Positions 46,313-54,417 of a DNA stretch of 64,000 bases are shown here, piece after piece; positions within the stretch are counted from its first letter, which is position 1; each line of letters opens with the position of its first letter. Source of the stretch: CANMUM01 sp965263365 (GTDB lineage Bacteria; Pseudomonadota; Alphaproteobacteria; Rhodobacterales; Rhodobacteraceae); contig OZ253672.1 of NCBI GenBank assembly GCA_965263365.1, positions 186,001 to 250,000 of the forward strand, given 5' to 3'. Under the pieces are notes generated by a model, which saw nothing but the letters and a program-made list of their open reading frames with translations, did no database searches and had not been told where the DNA came from. The translations under genes were made by a program, and so were the position numbers.

Positions 46313-46705
46313 ATGAATAATAAATTAAAGCAAGAAGTTGAATATGTTAGGAGGCTCACTTCTAAGGAAGCTTTAAATTGGATCTTACATGAGTATCCTG
46401 CCGAAGGTTTGCCGAATGGGTTACCTTTGGCAGTATTTCACCGTAGCTGGAAAAAAGCAGATCAAATTGAGTTGATACAAAGATATCTTGGGGGCACAGT
46501 ATTTGCAGATGCGAAAGTTTATTCGGAATTTATAAAAATTTCTTCATTGAAGCTATTTGTACGTGAAATTTCTAAAATAATCGATCAAACAGTAGAAAAG
46601 CGAGATTTGCTCGTCTATAATCTTAGACTTGCGTTCGCTCCATATCTTAATTCTGATGAAGATAGTCTCTTTTTAAAGAATTTTGTTGATAAGTACTTTT
46701 ACTAA
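46313..46705 (+). CDS. Candidate immunity protein for the TpsA C-terminal toxin
   Basis: The protein has 130 residues from the ATG at 46313, with GAGGAG at 46301-46306 overlapping the exoprotein stop. It has no signal peptide or membrane segment, and is helical and charged (KLKQEVEYVRRLTSKEALNW, LFVREISKIIDQTVEKRD). No family is recognised. Assignment as immunity protein rests on position, size and cytoplasmic nature, as in cdiA-cdiI pairs. Its codon usage is AT-rich compared with the exoprotein repeats, typical of exchanged toxin/immunity cassettes. Confidence 0.65.
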   Translation: MNNKLKQEVEYVRRLTSKEALNWILHEYPAEGLPNGLPLAVFHRSWKKADQIELIQRYLGGTVFADAKVYSEFIKISSLKLFVREISKIIDQTVEKRDLLVYNLRLAFAPYLNSDEDSLFLKNFVDKYFY

Positions 46706-46800
46706 ATCTTTTATCCCTTGTATTTAGCTCTTGCGTTAAAACCTTATAACACAACGCTTTTTTAGCGTTTAGCTGTGTACGACTAAATTTTATCTTAATA
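46706..46800 (+). repeat. Repeated sequence after immunity gene, copy A
   Basis: The roughly 95 bp after the first immunity gene (from about ttatccct to atcttaatag) closely match 48568-48660 after the second immunity gene. It contains a hairpin, aacgct/agcgtt at 46753-46758 and 46764-46769 with a T5 loop. It looks like a cassette boundary or shared transcript end. Confidence 0.75.
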
Positions 46801-46910
46801 GAATCGTCCTGAATGAGTGAAATTGTTTAGGAGGCTTCTATGATTGACGATCAACTTATCCGTACTCGCTTCCACACGAGTGTGTTCGCTTCGTTCGGGT
46901 TGATCTTATA

Positions 46911-47096
46911 ATGGCACGAGCGATTGGTGACACTGGCAAAGCAACGGTTCTGAGTAGTGCTGAGATTAAGCGGCTTCTCAAAATCGCGAGTACGACGATG
47001 CATGGTGAACGGGATATTACGATTGTTGTGTTGAGTTACTGGCTGTGTTTTTCTGCGAAGGAATTGGCTCGCCCCTTCCCAAACTTGCAAACTTGA
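46911..47096 (+). pseudogene. Truncated tyrosine recombinase (integrase) remnant
   Basis: A 61-codon frame contains VLSSAEIKRLLKIASTTMHG and ITIVVLSYWLCFSAKELARP, matching the start of the catalytic domain of phage-type integrases (usually VLLSYWLGLRxKELAAL). The catalytic Arg region is altered (CFSAKEL) and the protein stops soon after, so it is a remnant. It lies between two toxin cassettes. Confidence 0.6.
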
Positions 47097-47110
47097 TCTA
47101 AGCTTGCTCT

Positions 47111-48061
47111 ATGATGCTTCGGTTTCAAAATTTCCTCACGGCATTTTTGATGGCACGCAGCTTATCCGTGCTCGGTTCCCTTCGCGCGGGCTGTGTTCTG
47201 ATCTTCGCTGTACTTTCGCTCTTCTGGGTGCAGTCGGTTGTGCAGCAAAACCCCGCGTCGGGGGGATATCAACTTTTTGAGCCATCCGCCTTCGCGAATA
47301 TCGCCGATAACCCGCTGAATGCAATAGAGAAATTTTCCGCATCCCTAGAAAACGCGCCAGAGTGCTGTAATGCCCCAAATACGGGAGTGCCATGCTGCTT
47401 CGTTGCGGGAACGCCAGTCAAAACGCCGGATGGCTACAAGAACATCGAGGAGCTGGTTGTTGGTGATGAGGTTCTTTCTCAAAATATTGAGACCGGCGCC
47501 ATTGAAGCCAATGCTGTCACAGACACGTTTGTGCGACCAATCAGCGAAATCAAAACATTCTACAAGCTAAAAATTGGATCAAGTGAGAAAAGCGAAGACC
47601 TGTTTGTGACGGGAGAGCACCCGTTCTGGGTGACTGATCTTGAGGAATGGGTGACGGTTGATGATTTGCAAGTTGGGGCGCTGCTGACCAACCATCAAGG
47701 CGAAGAGCTGACGGTTCAGGCAAAGGTTCTCGAAACCGAGCTTCAGCAAACTTTTAACATCACCGTTGCTGGCAATAACAACTACTTCGCTGGCGAACTC
47801 GAAACGCTGGTTCATAATTGTTCCGCAAATCAAATTAGACAGCAAATTGCTAAAGGTCAGGCGCCAAGTTCTGTTAAAAGGATTGATACAGCGGAAGCAT
47901 CTGTCCCAGGTTCTCAAGATCACATTGAATTTAGTGATGGTCGTGCTCTGAATAAAGATGGTACATGGCGGCATGGTACAGGTGGTGGCTCTGGTACTGG
48001 AACATTAACAAATAAGGAAAAGAAATGGTTGGAATCTATCGGTTGGACTATTCCAGAGTAG
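47111..48061 (+). CDS. Orphan polymorphic toxin: membrane leader, PT-HINT, small toxin domain
   Basis: The 316-residue protein has three parts. Residues about 1-95 are a leader with a hydrophobic segment (VLIFAVLSLFWVQSVVQQ) followed by NPASGGY and a Cys pair (PECCN); this leader is shared with the protein at 48707-49252. Residues about 98-237 are a Hint (intein-like) pretoxin domain beginning CFVAGTPVKTPDGYKNIEEL, with TGEHPFWV, and ending LVHNC, as in PT-HINT modules that release toxins by self-cleavage. The last about 78 residues are a small toxin domain (VPGSQDHIEFSDGRALNKDG, LTNKEKKWLESIGW) of unknown activity, possibly a nuclease. The next gene overlaps its end by 37 bp and is the likely immunity gene. 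It is far shorter than a normal exoprotein and carries no TPS domain. Confidence 0.8.
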   Translation: MMLRFQNFLTAFLMARSLSVLGSLRAGCVLIFAVLSLFWVQSVVQQNPASGGYQLFEPSAFANIADNPLNAIEKFSASLENAPECCNAPNTGVPCCFVAGTPVKTPDGYKNIEELVVGDEVLSQNIETGAIEANAVTDTFVRPISEIKTFYKLKIGSSEKSEDLFVTGEHPFWVTDLEEWVTVDDLQVGALLTNHQGEELTVQAKVLETELQQTFNITVAGNNNYFAGELETLVHNCSANQIRQQIAKGQAPSSVKRIDTAEASVPGSQDHIEFSDGRALNKDGTWRHGTGGGSGTGTLTNKEKKWLESIGWTIPE

Positions 48062-48579
48062 AAAATTTCGAATGGCCTATAGAATGTGTTTCCGAATTAG
48101 CGAGGCAAATCGAAAGTTCTAATTTTGTAGGTGTGGATTTAGATTTACCTGATTTGAATTTGTTTTGTTCACAACGAGGCTTGGTCTTCTTAGGGGACAT
48201 ATCTCAAATTTATGAGGACTTATTTGATAATCTTAATTTAACGCAAAATGCACCTTGGAATTTATTTTTAAAGATACCACTATGGACAGCAAGTGCTTCT
48301 GGTTTTTCGTCAGAGTTCGAAGTAGTTCATTTTAAGGGTAAGCCTTTTTTAAAAAAACAAGCAAATGTTTACGATCCTAAGTTAATTATTACAAAAAAAT
48401 ATGTGAGTAACTCTTCTGTATCAGAGAAAGTTTATTTTTCCTCATCAAAGTCATCAATTTTAGAAGTGGTCGAAGTAGAAGCTGAAGAATTTTCTCCACC
48501 AAATAAAGAGCCGTTGCAAACGTTTACGAATTCTTATTTATTACTTGTTCGTTCACCTAACTACATCTATTATCCCTAG
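48025..48579 (+). CDS. Candidate immunity protein for the PT-HINT toxin
   Basis: The 184-residue protein begins inside the end of the toxin gene (37-bp overlap) with an AAGGAAAAG ribosome-binding site. It has no signal peptide and is acidic with aromatic beta-rich stretches (VGVDLDLPDLNLF, WNLFLKIPLW). The family is not recognised. Position and strong AT-richness fit an immunity gene. The repeated 3' element (copy B) follows directly. Confidence 0.65.
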   Translation: MVGIYRLDYSRVENFEWPIECVSELARQIESSNFVGVDLDLPDLNLFCSQRGLVFLGDISQIYEDLFDNLNLTQNAPWNLFLKIPLWTASASGFSSEFEVVHFKGKPFLKKQANVYDPKLIITKKYVSNSSVSEKVYFSSSKSSILEVVEVEAEEFSPPNKEPLQTFTNSYLLLVRSPNYIYYP

Positions 48580-48660
48580 TATTTAGCTGTTTTGTTAACG
48601 CCTTATAAAGCAATGCTTTTTTAGCGTTTTTATATGTACGACTAAATTTAATCTTAATAG
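48568..48660 (+). repeat. Repeated sequence after immunity gene, copy B
   Basis: It matches 46706-46800 with scattered differences and retains a similar hairpin with one G-U-type position (aatgct/agcgtt). It overlaps the last codons of the upstream immunity gene. Confidence 0.75.
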
Positions 48661-48706
48661 CATATTGGGCTGTTGCGCGCGGTGATGTTTGAGGTTAGGT
48701 TTTGGC

Positions 48707-49252
48707 ATGATCTTACGTGTTCAAAACTTCATGCTTGTGGCGCTCTTTGCGCTGCTGTCGCTCTTCTGGGCGCAGTCGGTTGTGCAGCAAAACCCCGCGT
48801 CGGGGGGGTATCTTTTTTTTGAAGCTCCTGATTTTGAGAGTTTTGCTGATAAATCACTGAATGCATTAGAAAAAATCTTCGCGTCCCCCAAAACGGCACC
48901 AGAGTGTTGTAATGCAACAAATGGGGGACTACCCACACCTAGAAAAGCGGACAACCTTGTGGGGGGGCCTTTAGAGAACGCAACACAAGTAAGCGGAAGA
49001 TTTAGTATCGAAAGCGGACCGCCTAACGGAACCGTTTATAGGGCGGATAATCAAGGCAATATTACCAGCTACGCTACATATGACAGTAATGGTCAAATTT
49101 TGACACGGGTTGATGTGACTGGTGCGGAGCATGCAGGCATTCCTACTCCGCATGTTACGGTTTATGGTAGAAATGAATTGCCAGATGGTTCGGTTAGGGT
49201 GAACAGTTCCCAGGCAGAAGTTCGGCCTGCGACAGCGGCGGAAATTCCATGA
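48707..49252 (+). CDS. Orphan polymorphic toxin with the same membrane leader
   Basis: I choose the ATG at 48707 (MILRVQNFM), because an upstream in-frame TTG at 48689 has no support. The product has 181 residues. The N-terminal leader of about 75 residues (hydrophobic segment, SVVQQNPASGGY, ADKSLNALEKI, APECCNA) matches that of 47111-48061, but the Hint domain is absent. The C-terminal 85 residues (GTVYRADNQGNITSYATYD, RVDVTGAEHAG, TPHVTVYGRNELPDGSV, RPATAAEIP) resemble a widespread small C-terminal polymorphic-toxin domain that I recall as 'type 24', predicted to be an RNase; this match is from memory. The stop overlaps the ATG of the next gene (ATGA), the typical toxin-immunity junction. 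Confidence 0.78.
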   Translation: MILRVQNFMLVALFALLSLFWAQSVVQQNPASGGYLFFEAPDFESFADKSLNALEKIFASPKTAPECCNATNGGLPTPRKADNLVGGPLENATQVSGRFSIESGPPNGTVYRADNQGNITSYATYDSNGQILTRVDVTGAEHAGIPTPHVTVYGRNELPDGSVRVNSSQAEVRPATAAEIP

Positions 49253-49719
49253 CGATCGTTGACCCTTTAGCGGGCGCGTGGGAGCTTCCTAAGAGGCTGA
49301 GAGATTGGGGAGAAAAGTTCTCACCTCCTTTAGATAACCCGTGGATGTCTCAAATTAATTTTGAGAGAACGCCTGATGAGTTTATGAGTGTAGCTAGGCT
49401 TTTGTTGCCTGAATTTATTGTTCATCAAGGCGGCGTTTTTTTGAGGTCGCAGTTTACAGAGGCAAGTTTTGATCAATGGTTTGTGGAACTTAAGAATCTT
49501 ACGGCTGTTGAGAGAATGCTCAATCATGTTCATGTTTATGATGTTTTTGGAAATGCAGATAATGCTACTGAAGAAGAATTTTTACAAGTAGCCAAACTAT
49601 TACATCGAACTTGGGATTTTTCGTTGTCAAAAGTTTTCCCAGAACATCAATTTGATGTCGATATATATAATTCTGAACAAGATTATGGGCCTACGATAAC
49701 CTTTTCAAAACGATTATAG
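49249..49719 (+). CDS. Candidate immunity protein for the second orphan toxin
   Basis: The 156-residue protein has its ATG overlapping the toxin stop by 4 bp. It has no signal peptide or membrane segment. It contains FERTPDEFMSVARLLLPEF, GVFLRSQFTEASFDQWF and EEEFLQVAKLLHRTW, alpha/beta-looking and acidic. I do not recognise the family. The role as immunity protein is inferred from the overlap and size. Confidence 0.65.
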   Translation: MTIVDPLAGAWELPKRLRDWGEKFSPPLDNPWMSQINFERTPDEFMSVARLLLPEFIVHQGGVFLRSQFTEASFDQWFVELKNLTAVERMLNHVHVYDVFGNADNATEEEFLQVAKLLHRTWDFSLSKVFPEHQFDVDIYNSEQDYGPTITFSKRL

Positions 49720-49755
49720 TTTAACGTTTAAAATTACTGCTCGAGCGATTTTAGC

Positions 49756-50071
49756 TCACTCCTCGAAACTGTTCATCTTAACAGCGCAGAACCATTCTTG
49801 GTCAGCATTGCTTTCGACGATTTGCGCGCCAGCTAGCTTACACCAATTGCCGTTGGTGTCTTGTCTAATCAAGTTGATTGAGCTTCCGAAGTTTGCCTTT
49901 GACAATCTATCCTTCGCTAAATAGTAAACCCCGCCGCCCGCTAGGATCGCGGTCACTATCATTGATATGGCGAGCGTCCCGAAGTCGTATTTTGATCTTT
50001 TTTCGGCTTGTTGTTTGATGTTTTGGATTGTGTTTTCGGCTTTTTGGTTTTGGTCTTTGAGGCTTTCGATT
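49756..50071 (-). pseudogene. Membrane/coiled-coil protein gene truncated by IS6 copy 2
   Basis: About 105 codons on the minus strand remain. They give a coiled-coil stretch (SLKDQNQKAENTIQNIKQQA), one transmembrane helix (LAISMIVTAILAGGGVYYLA) and a short C-terminal domain (NGNWCKLAGAQIV, QEWFCAVKM). The 5' end runs into the left end of the IS at 50072, so the native start is lost. The apparent ATG at 50112 lies inside IS sequence. The original function is unknown. Confidence 0.65.
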
Positions 50072-50873
50072 GGTCCTGTCAGACAAACTTGACGATTTTC
50101 TGATTTGACCATAGATTTTTCGAATGAGTAAGCAAAATCCTTTCAAATATTTTAAGACATCGCCTGAAATCATCAAGCTTGCGATTTGGTTGTATGTCCG
50201 ATTTCCGCTCAGTTTGCGCCAAGTTGAGGACCTTTTGCATGAGCGTGGGATCGATATTTGCCATGAAACGATACGGTTTTGGTGGAATAGATTTGGGCCG
50301 GTTTTTGCGAAAGAAATTCGTAAACGTCGACCGAACGCGCACTCGCTTTGGCGCTGGCATATCGACGAGGTTTTCGTGAAAGTGAATGGCCAAAGATTAT
50401 ATCTTTGGCGCGCCATCGACCATGAAGGTGCCGTGCTCGAATGCGTTGTGACGAAGCGTCGTGATCGCCGCGCAGCACTTAAATTGTTGAGGAAATTGTT
50501 ATCAAAGCACGGAAATCCCAGCGAAATTGTGACTGACAAATTGGGTTCATATCGGGCAGCATTGCGTGAAATTGGCTATGCTGGAAATCACGAAATGGGC
50601 CAATATCGAAACAATCAATGTGAGAATTCTCATTTGCATTTTCGAAGGCGAGAGAGGGTGTGGGGTAAATTCAAATCCATGGGCAGTTTGCAGAAATTCG
50701 TTTCCGTTCGATCCCAGTTCCACAATCATTTCCAACATCAAAGGCAACTCGAAAACAGATCAACATTTAAGAAACTTCGCGATCAATCTCTTGCTGATTG
50801 GCGGAAATTCTGTGCCGCATAAAACGAACTTGCCCAACATTCAGAGACGGGTCAGAATTCGTCTGACAGCACC
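50072..50873 (+). mobile_element. IS6-family insertion sequence, copy 2
   Basis: An 802-bp element from ggtcctgtcagaca to ctgacagcacc. It is identical to copy 1 from 50134 onward, but its first about 60 bp are different. Flanking 8-mers (tttcgatt, tataaaag) do not form a target duplication. It has the same orientation as copy 1, 16.6 kb away. Confidence 0.88.
50124..50822 (+). CDS. IS6-family transposase, copy 2
   Basis: The 232-residue intact DDE transposase starts MSKQNPFKYF and is identical to copy 1 from NPFKYF to the C-terminal CAA. The catalytic motifs are WHIDEVF, VTDKLGSY and RRRERVWGKF. Differences are limited to the first residues, reflecting the different left end of the element. 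Confidence 0.93.
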   Translation: MSKQNPFKYFKTSPEIIKLAIWLYVRFPLSLRQVEDLLHERGIDICHETIRFWWNRFGPVFAKEIRKRRPNAHSLWRWHIDEVFVKVNGQRLYLWRAIDHEGAVLECVVTKRRDRRAALKLLRKLLSKHGNPSEIVTDKLGSYRAALREIGYAGNHEMGQYRNNQCENSHLHFRRRERVWGKFKSMGSLQKFVSVRSQFHNHFQHQRQLENRSTFKKLRDQSLADWRKFCAA

Positions 50874-51278
50874 TATAAAAGTGTTCGTCACCTGAAATTG
50901 TAAATCCGCGGTCCGAGCTTAACGCAATCGACACACCATTTGTTCCTGCAATTTTTTCATCCCACACCGACCCGAGTGCAATCCCATTCCATTCACGTGC
51001 GCCGTATTTATTCTCAATACGCGGCAAAATGCCATCGCAGTCTGTCACCACCAAACAATGATCTGCGTGAATGGCAATTTGAGAAAATTGGCAGAAAAAA
51101 CGTTCTGCCCTCCCGTAAGCTCAACGACTTCTTCGCCTCTGGGTTTAACCTCAGATGCTTGCATTCTGGGTATTGGGTTGGAAGCGTCATGTCGTAGATT
51201 ATGGTTTTTTTCGCATTGCACCAAAAATTCGGAGATCAAATTAATACGATTAAGCGTTTCTTGGGTTTTAAGTCGCAT
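50874..51278 (-). pseudogene. Remnant of an AcoR-like (sigma-54/GAF) regulator
   Basis: On the minus strand the first frame starts at 51278 (MRLKTQETLNRINLISEF) and ends at 51045. A second frame continues with VVTDCDGILPRIENKYG, LGSVWDEKIAGTNGVSIAL and FTISGDEHF, which is the GAF-domain signature of acetoin-type regulators (usually WxExxxGTNGVGTAL...GDEHF). The frames are broken, and the 3' part is replaced by the IS6 right end at 50873, so the AAA+ and HTH domains are missing. Confidence 0.7.
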
Positions 51279-51451
51279 GAATGGTTACTGTTTATATTTC
51301 GTTAAACATAGCATAACACAAATTTGACAACTCTCAAAATTTTCTATGATAGGATTAAAAAGAGGCTGTATTTTATTTAACCCTTTTTCATTTATTAGCT
51401 GCACTTCCCTATAAAATTCACACACCTAAATTTCCGATAATTTTTCTAATG

Positions 51452-52765
51452 TTAAAATATGGAGTTTATTGCACCAAAAGCAGAACAAATCCCTAACACA
51501 TAGATAATATTCATGTGACGGATTAAAAGCAGGTAGTAGCTCAAGACTGCAAGTATCAACACCAGGATATTTGTTGATCCCAGACTTGGCTTCCAAATAT
51601 TTAATGGCCCGATTGTAACCTTAGTCACTTCGCCAAAAAGTACATGTAATCCAAACCAGATCGACAGGCTCAGAATGACACCAACAACAGCCGCTGTGAT
51701 TGCCGAAAGAGCGCCTTTTAGTCTCGGTTGAGCCGATATCCACTCGATATAGGGCGCACTTGCAAATATCCACAAAAAACATGGTACGAACGTAACCCAT
51801 AGGACAAGCGAAGCTGCGAGTAGTGCGAGCGCTAACCCACCTTCTTTGAAGCCTGCCATAAAGCCAACAAATTCCGTTACTAAAATGAGCGGCCCAGGCG
51901 TAGTTTCAGCAAGACCTAAGCCATCCATCATTTGCGCTGTAGTAAGCCATTCAAGGTCAAAGACAACTTCTTGTGACATATAAGCCAGTACAGCATAGGC
52001 CCCGCCGAACGTTACCGTTGCAAGCTTTGAAAAGAAAATGCCGAGATCATAAAGAAAGCCCCATTCAGTGAAAAAGCCAATTGCAATCAAAGGAATGAAC
52101 CAAATGCAAGCCCAAGTGAGAACTGTCCCGAATGCGCTTCTCCACGAGACCCTTATGGGCGTAGACAAATTGCCAGTATCTTGCGAATTTTCTCTTACGC
52201 AGGCAAACCCAGCGAACGCCGCTATTGCGACAATGACGGGATAAGGGAGTTCAAACAAAAAAATTCCAACAAAGGCTAAACCCGCGATAATCCAATGCAT
52301 TTTCTCAAGAAGTGCTTTTTTTGAAACCCGCAAAAGCGCCTCTATTACGACAACCAAAACTGCGGCTTTTACGCCCAAGAAAGCGGCTTCCATCCACCCC
52401 TGATTGTCAAAATATGCGTAAAGTAGCGCAAGCAAGAATATCACAAGCGCGCCTGGCATAAGAAAGAGAAGCCCCGCAATTAGTCCTCCAATAGTACCAT
52501 GAATTCGCCAACCAACATATGTCGCAAGTTGCATGGCTTCGGGTCCTGGAAGCAACATACAAAAACTCAGCGCGCTCAAATATTGCTTTTCATCAAGCCA
52601 TTTTTTCTCATCAACAAAGATTTTATGCATTAAAGCAATTTGTGCGGCAGGACCACCGAAAGATAATACGCCTACCTTGAAGTAAGCTTTCGTTGCCTCA
52701 GCGATGGATGGTTTATATTGAAGTGAACTTGCGGAGGTAGCTTGTGCAGTTTGTTCATTTGGCAT
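51452..52765 (-). CDS. chrA: Chromate transporter ChrA, two-domain CHR family
   Basis: I choose the ATG at 52765 (MPNEQTAQ), which has a GAGGAG upstream. A longer frame from 52855 would add an arginine-rich stretch with no support. The product has 437 residues with about ten to twelve membrane helices. Each CHR half carries the signature: N-terminal VGVLSFGGPAAQIALM and MLLPGPEAMQLATYVGWR, C-terminal VTFGGAYAVLAYMSQEV and GLAETTPGPLILVTEFVGF. CHR proteins expel chromate at the inner membrane. It lies 70 bp downstream of the rhodanese-ChrB gene, the usual partner. Confidence 0.93.
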   Translation of the reverse strand: MPNEQTAQATSASSLQYKPSIAEATKAYFKVGVLSFGGPAAQIALMHKIFVDEKKWLDEKQYLSALSFCMLLPGPEAMQLATYVGWRIHGTIGGLIAGLLFLMPGALVIFLLALLYAYFDNQGWMEAAFLGVKAAVLVVVIEALLRVSKKALLEKMHWIIAGLAFVGIFLFELPYPVIVAIAAFAGFACVRENSQDTGNLSTPIRVSWRSAFGTVLTWACIWFIPLIAIGFFTEWGFLYDLGIFFSKLATVTFGGAYAVLAYMSQEVVFDLEWLTTAQMMDGLGLAETTPGPLILVTEFVGFMAGFKEGGLALALLAASLVLWVTFVPCFLWIFASAPYIEWISAQPRLKGALSAITAAVVGVILSLSIWFGLHVLFGEVTKVTIGPLNIWKPSLGSTNILVLILAVLSYYLLLIRHMNIIYVLGICSAFGAINSIF

Positions 52766-52835
52766 GCGCGGCGTCTCCTCACTTCGACGGAAACGCCGAC
52801 GGCGAATCATGACCTTCGTCTTTTGCATCACGAGC

Positions 52836-53599
52836 CTAGCGATAATAGGAATCATAAATCAGCATACCTGCCTCAAGTTGCTCTAAATCATCGCGATACA
52901 TGCGTGACAGTCCGATGGATATGGCCAGAAGCCCCGGAGCTTCGGGAGCGAGGTCGTGACGGTGGGTGTCCGCGCCACGAACACTTTGCGCGAGCTTGTT
53001 GAGTGGCTCGCTAGAATTTAGACCAAACTCTTTAAGCATAACGTCAAAACTACATAATTCTCCGCGATGTGAAAATCTGACATCTTCAACATCAAAAGGT
53101 GTTGCGCCAAAACGATCCGATACATTCATAACCTGTGAGGGCTCAACGAAAAGAAATTTTGCCGATGGTCAACAAATCTACGAATGAGCCAAGGGCAAGC
53201 AATGCGGTCAATCTTTGGGCGATGGCGCGTTACCCATAGGCTTGAATTTTCTGCCTGTGCCCGGGGAATGTTCGATGCCGTAATCATTGGAAGTTCAGCG
53301 TCACGCCAGCCAAATTGACCGCCTTCTAGAAATTCGGCAGCAATTCCCGCCCCGCGAAGTAGTGCGGCAGTTCCTTGTGAAATTTTCAGACCTTTTTGGC
53401 AGTAGATTACAACTCTATCGTCAGAAAATTCACTAACCAATGCGTCAATCTCATCAAAATCTCGTTTTAATGCGCCTGGCAGGAGGCGTGGAGCTTCATC
53501 AAAATCCTCTGGAATTCGAACATCTAGGATGACCGGACAATCGGCGGCTCCAATTAGGCGGTAAAGTTGAGATACAGATACGGAATTAGGTGTAGGCAT
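52836..53599 (-). pseudogene. chrB: Rhodanese-ChrB chromate resistance protein, frameshifted
   Basis: The first frame (53599-53126) encodes a rhodanese domain (CPVILDVRIPEDF, VIYCQKGLKISQGTAALL with the catalytic Cys) and the start of ChrB (WVTRHRPKIDRIACPWLI, RRFVDH), then runs out of frame. The second frame resumes with KFLFVEPSQVM-NVSDRFGATPF and continues VEDVRFSHRGELCSFDVM, VRGADTHRHDLAPEAPG and LSRMYRDDLEQLEAGM. The join is at the A-rich stretch near 53155, where one missing base would restore a single protein of about 255 residues. It is either a pseudogene or a sequencing error. ChrB-type proteins sense chromate or regulate chrA. Confidence 0.85.
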
Positions 53600-54096
53600 G
53601 AGCGCGTCCCTTTAGATTAAATTAAATTCAAAAAAAGACGCGAATTTCAGCTTGCCTCGAGAGGTAATCGCGACCCCTGCACACAACCTTACATTTTGCG
53701 CCTTTCCTGTCAACATGTTCAAAACTTGTAATAAATGAATGGCGACTCATTCGCCCCACATACGTCAAGGCAATGGCTACCAAAATTGAAAGAATTAGAA
53801 CTCTCGTCACGGAAGGATTCCATTTTAGTTGCACGAATGAGCCGCTTGTGGAATTTTTATACACGATTTCTAGCCTAATTTTATGATCTGAGAATAGCTC
53901 TTGACGGAATTGTTTTGCCTCTTAAAGCAGAGCCACTCATTTTGTAAAACTCTGTTATTTTGACCCACTCCCCTCGTTTGGAGCAACCATCTAGATATTT
54001 TTCCGGTTGTTTTGCTTATGGTGGGTTTTCCGCTTTAGCATTTTCAACCAGCGTTATCAGGGGTTTGTTTCTGATAGAGCTGTGTGATCAAAGTAC
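53600..54096. other. About 500 bp with no convincing gene
   Basis: This gap holds the promoter region of the rhodanese-ChrB gene and AT-rich sequence. A 78-codon minus-strand frame (53628-53864) has one hydrophobic stretch but no recognisable family and no clear ribosome-binding site, so it is not called. The neighbourhood contains gene remnants on both sides, so this is probably decayed DNA. Confidence 0.6.
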
Positions 54097-54375
54097 TCAG
54101 TGACGAACTTCGTAGAGTGGTTTGTTGTTTTCCTTGATCCGCGCGACCAACTTCTTGGTAAGCTTACTAGAAGGGATGCCGCGTGTAGGCACCGGATCGT
54201 AGTTAATATCCGCCAGTTCCGGGAACAGGTCCATGATCTCACGGCGCTGTGCTGGTGATACGGCTTTCAGCGCTTCGGGTCCAGTGAACAGGGACTCTGT
54301 TTCCGCTCCGTTGTAATACACAATTTCATGCTGATCGAAGAGGAAGTACACGTATGTCACTTCATCACAATCCAC
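54097..54375 (-). pseudogene. C-terminal remnant of a Hint_2 (hedgehog/intein) protein
   Basis: A 92-codon frame from a GTG contains VTYVYFLFDQHEIVYYNGAE, ESLFTGPEALKAVSP and FPELADINY. These match the end of Hint_2 domain proteins common in Rhodobacterales (Y-x-H-L-L-F-D-x-H-E-I-V...GAPTESF-TG). The N-terminal two-thirds is missing, so it is a fragment. Confidence 0.65.
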
Positions 54376-54380
54376 GTATT

Positions 54381-54404
54381 CTGAGGCGACACATGCCGCC
54401 TCAG
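54381..54404 (-). terminator. Hairpin downstream of the phytase-like gene
   Basis: A perfect 8-bp stem (ctgaggcg/cgcctcag) with an 8-nt loop lies 14 bp beyond the stop of the minus-strand gene ending at 54418. No long T-run follows, so termination is likely but may be incomplete. Confidence 0.55.
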
Positions 54405-54417
54405 ATATTAGTTTGCG

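Noticed and set aside
32713..50873. Classical IS6 composite transposon with target-site duplications
   Set aside because: None of the four 8-bp flanks match each other directly or inverted.
52836..53129. A separate 97-residue gene downstream of a rhodanese gene
   Set aside because: Its sequence is the direct continuation of the ChrB domain in another frame, so it is one frameshifted gene.
53628..53864. 78-codon minus-strand frame with a hydrophobic stretch
   Set aside because: No family, no clear ribosome-binding site, and surrounded by decayed DNA; not supported as a gene.
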